NCBI GenBank assembly: GCA_963582065.1
Contig: CAUZRQ010000002.1
Location: forward strand, 62,001-126,000
Source: UBA8437 sp963582065
GTDB lineage: Bacteria; Planctomycetota; Planctomycetia; Planctomycetales; Planctomycetaceae
Length of the DNA: 64,000 nucleotides
Reading direction: 5' to 3'
Part shown: one piece after another, positions 8,727 through 17,030 of the stretch
Numbering within the stretch: the first letter of the stretch is position 1
How the letters are laid out: every line of letters begins with the position of its first letter
Program-made: the position numbers and the translations under genes
The notes under the pieces: generated by a model
Seen by the model: only the letters and a program-made list of their open reading frames with translations
The model's database searches: none
Told to the model about the DNA's origin: nothing

Positions 8727-8840
8727 TGCCTCTTTTCATCGGCGATCGCCGCCCATCTTCCTGACCACCTCGACGGGTTGTTCAGGCTGCACCGGTTTTG
8801 GGGGTTAGTCACGTCACCCCAGGATCGGGATGACCGGTGA

Positions 8841-9443
8841 CTAGTTCTGCATCGCGACGGCGAAATCCCGGGCCCGAGGTGGAGCGGGGCCGGGCGACCG
8901 GGGGCCGACGGCTCCGGGAACCGGCGCGATGGCCAGGTGGACGAACGTCGGCCCCGGGGCATCGATCACATCTCGAGCCGATTCGTGCCACGCATCGAGT
9001 TCGTCGAAGACGAAAACCTGTTGGAATCCGGCGGCTCGGGCCAGGGCCGGGTAGTCGACCAATGGAGCGTTTGCCGAGGTTGCCGGGGTCGGCTGGCCGC
9101 CGGTGATCTCGTAGACACCGTTGTCGAAGATGATCAGCGTGTAGTTGGAGGCGGCCTGGTTGGTGACGGTGACCAGCGACCCGAGATTCATCAGCATGCA
9201 TCCGTCACCGTTGCAGACGATGACCTGCTTGTCGGGCTGGGCCAGCGCCATGCCCAGTCCCAGCGACGGGGCCTGTCCCATGCTCGAGGGGACATAAATC
9301 CAGTCCAGCGGATGCAGTTCGCCCAGCGCCATCCACTCGCGGGCGGTTCCCATCACCGTCAACACCACCTCGTCGTCGCCACGGATCTCACGCAGCACGT
9401 TCAGCGATTCGACCAGCGGCATTCCATCCGGCGGCAGCGACAC
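8841..9443 (-). CDS. TPP-dependent decarboxylase, beta (TPP-binding) subunit, sulfopyruvate/phosphonopyruvate type
   Basis: Carries the cofactor-binding half of a split thiamine diphosphate enzyme. The diphosphate/Mg motif is NGDGCMLMNLGSL (GDG then N), preceded by SSMGQAPSLGLGMALAQPD. Length and split organisation match sulfopyruvate decarboxylase ComDE and phosphonopyruvate decarboxylases. A GTG at 9443 lies 2 bp after the alpha stop and is the likely coupled start; the alternative is ATG 9422. Longer reading frames overlap alpha. It needs the alpha product to form the active site at the interface. Substrate is unknown, as no phosphonate or coenzyme M gene is nearby. Confidence 0.78.
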   Translation of the reverse strand: MSLPPDGMPLVESLNVLREIRGDDEVVLTVMGTAREWMALGELHPLDWIYVPSSMGQAPSLGLGMALAQPDKQVIVCNGDGCMLMNLGSLVTVTNQAASNYTLIIFDNGVYEITGGQPTPATSANAPLVDYPALARAAGFQQVFVFDELDAWHESARDVIDAPGPTFVHLAIAPVPGAVGPRSPGPAPPRARDFAVAMQN

Positions 9444-9445
9444 GT

Positions 9446-9946
9446 CTACGCCCTCCCCTCGGCCACCAGCGCCACGCCCGGCACGCCCGTTTCGCGGCAA
9501 CGCAGGCACTGGGCGGCAATCGCTTCCAACTGTCCCGAGGTGTTCTCGGCCTGGTCGTAGAGGACCCAGTCCATGCCCCAGGCCTCGAGGATCGGCTCGG
9601 TGAAGCTCAGGCAGGTGTCACCCGGCAGGGTCGACTGGTTCAGGAAGCTGCGGTATCCGATCACCGCGAACAGCGGCAACCGGTAGTCGAACAGCGCGTT
9701 GCGGAGCGAGTCACCCGACTCGAACAACCCCGTGCACTGGATCATCACCAGGGGAGTCGCCCCACCCAGGTGCAGTCCCGCCGCCACCGCCCACGCTTCT
9801 CCTTCTCGGCACACCCCGACGTATTCGATCGAATCACAGGCCTTCAGGTCATCTTCCCACTGACCGAGTGTGCTGTCGGGGATCGTCACCACGTGGGTGA
9901 ACGAGAGTTCCTGCAACAGGCCGACGACCTGGGTGGCGGTGAACAT
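9446..9946 (-). CDS. TPP-dependent decarboxylase, alpha (PYR-domain) subunit
   Basis: Pyrimidine-binding half of the split TPP enzyme, 166 aa. It shows THVVTIPDSTLGQWEDDL, the CREGEAWAVAAGLHLGG segment with the catalytic Glu expected to activate TPP, and MIQCTGLFESGDSLRNAL. This is the pattern of sulfopyruvate/phosphonopyruvate decarboxylase alpha chains. It is followed almost without gap by the beta gene and preceded by the STN-like gene at 33 bp, so it is probably part of one minus-strand operon with the LuxE-like and aldehyde dehydrogenase genes. Confidence 0.78.
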   Translation of the reverse strand: MFTATQVVGLLQELSFTHVVTIPDSTLGQWEDDLKACDSIEYVGVCREGEAWAVAAGLHLGGATPLVMIQCTGLFESGDSLRNALFDYRLPLFAVIGYRSFLNQSTLPGDTCLSFTEPILEAWGMDWVLYDQAENTSGQLEAIAAQCLRCRETGVPGVALVAEGRA

Positions 9947-9979
9947 GACAGAGGGAGCCGAGGATTGGGGACGCGGGGG

Positions 9980-11080
9980 TCACTTCTTGTTGATCGGCTT
10001 GACCTGGATCGGTGTGACCAGCACGAACGGCTTGCCCGCCTCGTCGATTCTCAGATCGCGGGTCAGATGATGGGGATTGGTGACGGATTTCTGCAACTGA
10101 AACCACGAGGTTCTCTTGGCGGGGACGGTGACGGTCAGCTTGGCCGGGTCGATCTTTCGATCGGCCAGGGCGTGGTGATCGATCAGCATCGGGATCTTGG
10201 TCTTCTCGGTGATCGCATCGATCACGTCCAGGAAGGCGGCCTCGTCGAGTTCGACCGGCACGATCTGGAACAGCGGCCGGGCGGTCTTGAGTCGGCTGAG
10301 TCGAGGGGGCCAGCCGACCGGCCAGGTGGTCGTTCCGGCTGACTTCCCGATCGACGGCTTGACGATCTGCAGTTCGACCTGGCCGGTGGGAGTCCGTCGA
10401 GGACGGAAGGCGAGGCCGCGGATGGCCAGCAGGGCCGCGAGTGTGGATCCCCGGGACAGGCCCGTGCCGTTGGTCCGTGGGGGGACGATGGTGTCCGGGC
10501 CGAGTCGCGACAGGTCGAGCCGCAACGCGGCGGGGATGCCCAGCGCGGCGATGGCTTCGGTGAGGGGTTTGCCGGAGAGGTCCGAGCGAACCGGTTGTGA
10601 CAGGCTTTCGAACAGCGAGTTGAACTGTCCTTCGCTGAGTCCGAAGGCCGGTTGGCCGCTCGGGTTGCCCTTGGCACCGAAGGTCCCCAGTTCCTTCAAC
10701 CACGCCCCCAGGGCCGTCGGGTTGCCCGGAGAAAAGGACTTGCCGGGGACGAGGATCCGTCCCGAGCGATCGAGTTTTCCGATGACGGTCACCTGGCGGT
10801 TCCGCCCGCTGATCTTTTCACGGACCGCCGTCCGTTCGCCACCGATGCCCCTGCGGATTCTCAACGAGACCTTGAACTGTTCGAACAACTTCGCCCAACG
10901 CTGTGCTGCCAGCGGAGCCCCCTTGCGGTCGGTGAGCAATTCGACCCGGACGGTGGTCCGGATCTCCGGCCGTGACGAGGCGGCCTTGCGACGCGGCTGA
11001 GCTTTCGACTCGGCGACCGAGCCGATCAGCATCAGCAGCACCAGCGACATCACGCGATTCGACCTGCTGGACGGCATCAT
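9980..11080 (-). CDS. Secreted protein with STN-like C-terminal region, function unknown
   Basis: Exported protein of about 366 aa, not recognised as a whole. The start is placed at ATG 11080 (or 11077) because a signal peptide follows (NRVMSLVLLMLIGSVAESKA); the frame upstream overlaps the dehydrogenase and is low-complexity. The C-terminal part (LDVIDAITEKTKIPMLIDH, then LTVTVPAKRTSWFQLQKS) has the rhythm of secretin/TonB short N-terminal (STN) domains, a beta-alpha-beta fold found in many planctomycete exported proteins. It sits between the aldehyde dehydrogenase (53 bp upstream) and the TPP enzyme genes (33 bp downstream), so it may be co-expressed with cytoplasmic enzymes. Confidence 0.62.
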   Translation of the reverse strand: MMPSSRSNRVMSLVLLMLIGSVAESKAQPRRKAASSRPEIRTTVRVELLTDRKGAPLAAQRWAKLFEQFKVSLRIRRGIGGERTAVREKISGRNRQVTVIGKLDRSGRILVPGKSFSPGNPTALGAWLKELGTFGAKGNPSGQPAFGLSEGQFNSLFESLSQPVRSDLSGKPLTEAIAALGIPAALRLDLSRLGPDTIVPPRTNGTGLSRGSTLAALLAIRGLAFRPRRTPTGQVELQIVKPSIGKSAGTTTWPVGWPPRLSRLKTARPLFQIVPVELDEAAFLDVIDAITEKTKIPMLIDHHALADRKIDPAKLTVTVPAKRTSWFQLQKSVTNPHHLTRDLRIDEAGKPFVLVTPIQVKPINKK

Positions 11081-11132
11081 GCCGTGAGCATAACCGGGAA
11101 GCGTTGATGCGGAAAGACGGCCTCGTCCAGGA

Positions 11133-12581
11133 TCAATGCGCCGGCGGCGGGGTGTCCTGGAAGGCGCGGGCCCGGAAGAGGAAGTCGATGATGTTGCCTT
11201 CGTGCGGCTGCAGCCAGTTGAGCTGGATCGTCTTGACCTCGCCGATGTTGAGCCGATCGATGTTGGTCGCATCGAGGAATGCCCGACCCAACGCCTCGTC
11301 GTCGGAGAGCAGCGAGCCGACCAGCGTGTAACCGGCCTTGGACAGGAACTGGTCCTGGGGACACTCGACCACGCTGCAGAAGGGAAACATGAACTCGGTG
11401 TCGGCCATCTCGTCGTCGGGGTCGTTGACGTGGAGCACGGTGGGCCTCAGGAAGTCGCACCGTTCGTTCTGCACCAGCCGATCGCCGCCGCGGTATTCGG
11501 ACGTCACCTCGGTCACCGCGGCCGATTTGCACCCGTCGTCGATCTGGCCGTTCATCGCCTCGGCGGCCCCGGGGATCGTGAAGGCTGCCAGCCCGCTCTC
11601 GGGATCGTTCATCGGCAGTGGAGCCTTGGGGCCCAGTCGCTGGGCCAGCGCGTCGGCAATCTCGGCGGTGTGACGACTGGCCCAGATGCCCGAGCAACTG
11701 ATGCAACTGCGGCCGCTGTTGATGTAGACGCTGTCGGCCATCAGGTCGATGTATTTTTCCCACTCGTCGACCTTGTCGTCGCCGAGGAAGATCTTCGAGA
11801 ACCCGGGACCGTGGGCGCTGACCTTGGGGTTGCCCAGGTAGCGCTCGATGGTGGCCAGCCCGCCGAAGATCACGCTCCGCTCGCAGGTTTCCAGCACCGC
11901 GCTGCCCAGTTCGGGACCCTTGGCGGTTCCGCCGGGGTAGATCGAGATCGCCTCGCGGGGAATCCCCGCCTTGGCGAAGGCCTCGTACATCCGGAACGGC
12001 GTCCAGGGTTCCTGGGGTCCGGGCTTGAGCACCAGGCCGATCTGGAGGGGGAGCACCGGCAGCCACAGCGTGTGGACGCCGGGGCTGTTGGAGGGCAGCA
12101 CCCAGCCGGCGGCGTTGCAGTTGGCCTGGTAACTGACCATCACGCCCCGTTCTTCCTTGCCGAAGCCGTTGCTGAGGATGTCGTAGGGCAGGCCGCGGGT
12201 CAGCGCGTCGAGAATCTGGTGCATGTTCTTCATCACGAAGGCGTTCTTCGTCATGTTCATGCGGCACATGTGTTCGGGCAGGCCGGTGGTGGCCGACTGC
12301 ATCCTGCAGAAGTCGTCGGGGGACTGGTCGCCGTTGCCCAGCGGCAGCGTGTCGTTGACGTAGTAATCGCCCGCCTCGGCCATCATGTCGACCAGTTGCG
12401 CGATCGTGAACTTGCGCAGGATCTCGCGGGCCCGGCCGGCCTTCCGCATGTCCATGCGGATCAGCCCGGCGTTGGCCTCGTGGACCTGCGCCAGGGTCTC
12501 CCCACTCTCGAAGTGGACGACGTCCATCTTCTCCATGCTCTCGTACGGCTCGCCCCAGCGAACGATCGGAATCTCGATCAT
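11133..12581 (-). CDS. Aldehyde dehydrogenase superfamily protein, acyl-reductase-like
   Basis: NAD(P)-dependent aldehyde/acyl oxidoreductase of 482 aa. The Rossmann part has VLPSNSPGVHTLWLPVLPLQ and KPGPQEPWTPFRMYEAF; the catalytic loop is INSGRSCISCSG, with candidate nucleophiles Cys293 and Cys296. Length and pairing with an adenylating enzyme resemble the LuxC/LuxE acid reductase system, in which an activated acyl group is passed to a Cys of the reductase and released as aldehyde. The reaction could also run in the oxidative direction. It lies 70 bp after the adenylating enzyme gene. There is no luciferase gene. Confidence 0.75.
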   Translation of the reverse strand: MIEIPIVRWGEPYESMEKMDVVHFESGETLAQVHEANAGLIRMDMRKAGRAREILRKFTIAQLVDMMAEAGDYYVNDTLPLGNGDQSPDDFCRMQSATTGLPEHMCRMNMTKNAFVMKNMHQILDALTRGLPYDILSNGFGKEERGVMVSYQANCNAAGWVLPSNSPGVHTLWLPVLPLQIGLVLKPGPQEPWTPFRMYEAFAKAGIPREAISIYPGGTAKGPELGSAVLETCERSVIFGGLATIERYLGNPKVSAHGPGFSKIFLGDDKVDEWEKYIDLMADSVYINSGRSCISCSGIWASRHTAEIADALAQRLGPKAPLPMNDPESGLAAFTIPGAAEAMNGQIDDGCKSAAVTEVTSEYRGGDRLVQNERCDFLRPTVLHVNDPDDEMADTEFMFPFCSVVECPQDQFLSKAGYTLVGSLLSDDEALGRAFLDATNIDRLNIGEVKTIQLNWLQPHEGNIIDFLFRARAFQDTPPPAH

Positions 12582-12650
12582 GATCCTGTCCTTGGTCTCT
12601 TCCTGCCGAACACGGCACGGGTCTGACGTGGGGGACGCGGTTGGATGGTC

Positions 12651-13745
<1,095 letters not shown>

Positions 13746-13835
13746 GGGTCTTGTTCTCTGCTGGCAGCTCGTGCTGTCTGAAGGCAAAACCCCGGCCGAA
13801 CCGACCGCAGGGCTGTCGAATTCCTTCACGAAACG

Positions 13836-13866
13836 ATTATCTTAGATATCTTCTGCCGCAATGCAA
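13836..13866 (-). promoter_or_regulatory. Possible promoter of the LuxE-like cluster
   Basis: On the minus strand GATAAT (13836-13841) is preceded after a long 19-bp spacer by TTGCAT (13861-13866). It lies in the most AT-rich stretch of the divergent region. A start site near 13829 would support GTG 13745 over ATG 13829 as the LuxE-like start. The spacing is suboptimal, so this is weak. Confidence 0.3.
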
Positions 13867-13968
13867 ACAACGCCCCGTCGGGGCGGGTGGGGAGTCCTCG
13901 GGATGAACGTTGTTGTGACACCATCGAGAAACGAGTTGGCTCGCCGTGGAACTCCGGTCCGCTCCGAA

Positions 13969-15279
13969 ATGTCCGGTCCGCTGATCGCTGCCGTACTGGT
14001 TTTCGCGGCGGTGATGGTCGCCGGCCCGGCCCGGGCACCCGCCGCCGAGAAGCTTGGTGCTCTCGAAAAGTACGTGCGAGCACCCGAGTCCGCCTACAAG
14101 TGGACGCTCGAGGCGACCGATCTGACCGACCGGGGTCGTGTGCACCGCCTGAAGCTGGTTTCTCAGACCTGGCAGGGCATCACCTGGCAGCACCGGTTGC
14201 TGGTTCTCGAACCGGTCCGCCTCGCTCATAAGCACCAGGTGCTGCTGTTCATCACCGGTGGATCAACCGGTCGCGAACCGTCTTCCGGCGACCTGGCCCG
14301 ATACGGCGAACTGGCCCGATACTGTGCCGCGCGGGTCGCGGTGCTTTACCAGGTCCCCAACCAGCCTCTGTTGGGCAACCGGTACGAGGACGACCTGATC
14401 AGCGAGACCTTCCTGAGGCACCTGAAGACCAAGGACCCGACTTGGCCGTTGCTGTTCCCGATGGTCAAGAGTGCCGTGCGGGCGATGGATGCGGTGCAGG
14501 AAGTGGCTCGGCAGAAGTGGAAGACCCAGGTCAAGAGCTTCGTGGTCACGGGGGCCTCGAAGCGTGGCTGGACGACCTGGTTGACGGCGGCCGTCGACAA
14601 GCGTGTGGTGGGCCTGGCGCCGATGGTGATCGACATGCTGAACATGTCGGTGCAGGTGAAGCACCAGAAGCGGCAGTGGGGCAAGTTCAGCCGCCAGATC
14701 GAGGATTACACCAGCAAGGGCCTGATCGAGTTGCTCGAGAAGAAACCCGACCTACCGCTGTGGAAATCGGTCGACCCCTACGCCTACCGTGACCGGCTGA
14801 CCCAGCCGAAGCTGATCATCAACGGCACCAACGACCCCTACTGGTGTGTCGACGCCCTGAACAACTACTGGAAGGACCTCGTCGGTCCCAAGTACGCCCT
14901 GTACATTCCCAACGCCGGACACGGGCTCCAGGGAGGCGAACGACAGCTGCGGGCGACCCTGGCACTGTTCTTCCGATCGATTGCCACCGGTCAACGCATG
15001 CCGCGGATCGTCTGGAAGCACGAGGACCAGCCGGGCGGGCTTCGTCTGGAGGTCACTTCGGACCCGGCGCCTGTCGCCGGGAAACTCTGGTCGGCTCGCA
15101 GCCGGACGCTCGACTTCCGCAAGTCGAAGTTCAGCTCGACCGATCTGCAACGGGACGGCGAGCGGTTGTACGGAGACGTGCAACTGGAAGCCGACGGCCA
15201 CGTGGTGCTCTATGGTCACTTGATCTACCGGGTCGGCGATCTGCAGTACGGCTTCTCGACCCAGGTTCGGGTAAAATAG
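13969..15279 (+). CDS. PhoPQ-activated pathogenicity-related (PqaA-like) secreted alpha/beta hydrolase
   Basis: Exported protein of the PqaA family, with an alpha/beta-hydrolase-like fold. The ATG at 13969 is chosen because a signal peptide follows at once (SGPLIAAVLVFAAVMVAG); the frame is open to 13861. The first mature segment, KYVRAPESAYKWTLEAT, is typical of the family, and the nucleophile elbow is probably the Ser in VTGASKRGWTTW. Later segments INGTNDPYWCVDALNNYW and YIPNAGHGLQGGE fit the Asp and His loops. The family was named from Salmonella, but here it is a general secreted hydrolase of unknown substrate. It is convergent with folK; a G/C-rich weak hairpin lies between the stops. 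Confidence 0.85.
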   Translation: MSGPLIAAVLVFAAVMVAGPARAPAAEKLGALEKYVRAPESAYKWTLEATDLTDRGRVHRLKLVSQTWQGITWQHRLLVLEPVRLAHKHQVLLFITGGSTGREPSSGDLARYGELARYCAARVAVLYQVPNQPLLGNRYEDDLISETFLRHLKTKDPTWPLLFPMVKSAVRAMDAVQEVARQKWKTQVKSFVVTGASKRGWTTWLTAAVDKRVVGLAPMVIDMLNMSVQVKHQKRQWGKFSRQIEDYTSKGLIELLEKKPDLPLWKSVDPYAYRDRLTQPKLIINGTNDPYWCVDALNNYWKDLVGPKYALYIPNAGHGLQGGERQLRATLALFFRSIATGQRMPRIVWKHEDQPGGLRLEVTSDPAPVAGKLWSARSRTLDFRKSKFSSTDLQRDGERLYGDVQLEADGHVVLYGHLIYRVGDLQYGFSTQVRVK

Positions 15280-15293
15280 CGGTGGGCGGGGGG

Positions 15294-16016
15294 TCAGCCC
15301 CCACCCGAGGTGGTGTCGGCTTCAGGTATCCGCTCCGGCCAGCCGGGGATCTCCTCGGCCAGTTCCACACCGCCGGTGGCGGCGGTGAGGACATCGACGA
15401 GCGAATCGGGTGGGGCCGGGTTGCCGGGCAGGGCGAGCCCACAGGTCTCGACCGCTCCGGGATCCGTCACCCACTCGATCTCGGGAAACCGCCCGCTCAA
15501 CTCGGCAATCCGGTCACCGCGATCGGCGATGTCGAGCCAGACCGGCAGCGGCCGCACCATCAATCGCTCTCGGAGCTGGTCGAACGTGAGTTGCCAGGCG
15601 GGGTGACGGGTCGAGCCGGCGATGCGGCAGACCGGGTCCAGCACAAAGCGTCGGTACCAGCAGCCGGGGTGGGGCACCCGGAGACGATCGTCGGTGAGCA
15701 CGCGGTCGCCGCAGGTGACCAGGTCGAGATCGACGGTGCGGGGGGCCCAGGTGGCGTGGTCGGAGGGCCGTCCCAATTCGATCTCGACCCCCTTGGTCGT
15801 TTTCAGCAGCTGGCCGGGCTCCATCGATGTGGACAGGACGGCCGCGGCGTTGAGATAGGCGCCGCCGGCTTCTTCACCGACCGGTTCGGTGACGAAACAG
15901 CGGCTGACGGCCGAGATGTCGATGTCGGAATGGGCGGCCAACAGGTCCAGCGCCGCGGCGAAGGTGCCGCCCACGTCACCGACGTTGCCTCCCAGGGCGA
16001 CCAGGCACTCGGTCAT
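15294..16016 (-). CDS. folK: HPPK (7,8-dihydropterin pyrophosphokinase) with C-terminal extension
   Basis: Transfers pyrophosphate from ATP to hydroxymethyl-dihydropterin in folate synthesis. The kinase domain covers about residues 1-150, with LVALGGNVGD at the start, a pterin-binding GGAYLNAAAVL and the signature GRPSDHATWAPRTVDLDL. Typical FolK is 160-180 aa; this one is 240. The extra 90 residues (from VRPLPVWLDIADRGDRI) are not recognised and have no obvious hydrophobic segment. No other folate gene is adjacent, although mch at 55-56 kb also uses a pterin-type C1 carrier. It is divergent from infA. Confidence 0.9.
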   Translation of the reverse strand: MTECLVALGGNVGDVGGTFAAALDLLAAHSDIDISAVSRCFVTEPVGEEAGGAYLNAAAVLSTSMEPGQLLKTTKGVEIELGRPSDHATWAPRTVDLDLVTCGDRVLTDDRLRVPHPGCWYRRFVLDPVCRIAGSTRHPAWQLTFDQLRERLMVRPLPVWLDIADRGDRIAELSGRFPEIEWVTDPGAVETCGLALPGNPAPPDSLVDVLTAATGGVELAEEIPGWPERIPEADTTSGGG

Positions 16017-16141
16017 CGCCGTCGGACTCCCGCTCGGGTTGTTGCCGTCTCACGCCGTGGATCATCCTAGTCGGCCCTCCCGGACCGCTCAACGGGCCGA
16101 CATGAGATCACCCGCCGGCAGTCGTTGCGGACAGTCTGGTG

Positions 16142-16171
16142 TTGGTCGAGCGGTGCCACCGGTGATATAAT
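16142..16171 (+). promoter_or_regulatory. Sigma-70-type promoter of infA
   Basis: TTGGTC (16142-16147) is followed after 18 bp by a perfect TATAAT (16166-16171). The start site would be near 16178, about 43 nt before the infA ATG at 16221. This is the best -10 seen in the window and fits the high expression expected for a translation factor. Confidence 0.65.
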
Positions 16172-16220
16172 CCGCCGCGTCGCTCAACCGATCACTCTAG
16201 CCCGTGAGGACGATTCGCCC

Positions 16221-16439
16221 ATGGCCAAAGAAGAGGCCATCGAAGCTGAAGGCAACGTGACCGAGGCCCTGGCCAACACGCAGTTTCGTGTCAAGCTGGA
16301 CAACGACCACGTCGTGATGTGCCATGTCGCGGGCAAGATGCGCAAGCACTTCATCCGCATCGTCCCCGGTGACCGTGTGATCGTCGAGATTTCACCCTAC
16401 GACCTCAACCGCGGCCGGATCGTTTATCGCGAGAGGTAG
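16221..16439 (+). CDS. infA: Translation initiation factor IF-1
   Basis: OB-fold protein of 72 aa that binds the 30S A site with IF-2 and IF-3. It shows the conserved pattern EGNVTEALANTQFRVKLDN, then GKMRKHFIRIVPGDRV and SPYDLNRGRIVYRER. The ATG at 16221 gives the canonical N-terminus (MAKEEAIEAEG); a longer open frame upstream runs through the promoter. It is followed by rnhA and recG on the same strand with 50-80 bp gaps and is away from the ribosomal protein operon where infA is often found. Confidence 0.97.
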   Translation: MAKEEAIEAEGNVTEALANTQFRVKLDNDHVVMCHVAGKMRKHFIRIVPGDRVIVEISPYDLNRGRIVYRER

Positions 16440-16492
16440 CCGGTCGGGGTCCGGCGGCGTGTGTCCGGAACCGGTGGGGGGCGTGTGAGCCG

Positions 16493-16954
16493 ATGTCGCG
16501 GGTCCAGCTGTTCACCGACGGGGCCTGCCGGGGCAATCCCGGCCCGGGTGGCTGGGCCTTTCTGCTGAAACACCCGGCCTCCGGTACGCAGAAGGAGGTG
16601 GCCGGCGGCGATGCGGCGACGACCAACAACCGCATGGAACTGCAGGCGGTGATCGAGGGCCTGCGGGCGCTGACGCGGCCGTCGGAGGTCGAGGTGATCA
16701 CCGACAGTGTCTATGTCGCCAAGGGGGCCTCGGAGTGGATGCCGGGCTGGAAGGCCAATGGCTGGCGACGCCGCGAGGGGAAGAGCTTCAAACCGGTCAA
16801 GAACGTCGAGTTGTGGCAGGACATGGATGAGTTGCTTGACCATCACGACGTTCACTTCACCGTCGTCAAGGGCCACAGCGGTCATCCCGAGAACGAGCGG
16901 TGCGACGAGCTGGCCGTGGCCGCATCCCACGAGTTTGACCCGGCCGACGCCTGA
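16493..16954 (+). CDS. rnhA: Ribonuclease HI
   Basis: Cleaves RNA in RNA-DNA hybrids. The 153 aa protein has the full catalytic set in order: FTDGACRGNPGPGGW (Asp), NNRMELQAVIEGL (Glu), ITDSVYVAKGASEW (Asp), VKGHSGHPENERCDELA (His loop and last Asp). The basic handle region (WKANGWRRREGK) of the E. coli type is present. It lies between infA and recG; the latter also acts on hybrids and R-loops, a sensible neighbour for co-expression. Confidence 0.96.
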   Translation: MSRVQLFTDGACRGNPGPGGWAFLLKHPASGTQKEVAGGDAATTNNRMELQAVIEGLRALTRPSEVEVITDSVYVAKGASEWMPGWKANGWRRREGKSFKPVKNVELWQDMDELLDHHDVHFTVVKGHSGHPENERCDELAVAASHEFDPADA

Positions 16955-17030
16955 GCCGGGATCACGGCGACTGTGTGACCGGCCAACTCGTTAGGATGGT
17001 TGGCCACGTCAGTTCCAGCCGTGCGAGGTC

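Noticed and set aside
15280..15293. G-run/C-run hairpin between the convergent PqaA-like and folK genes as an intrinsic terminator
   Set aside because: Short stem and no T run on either strand.
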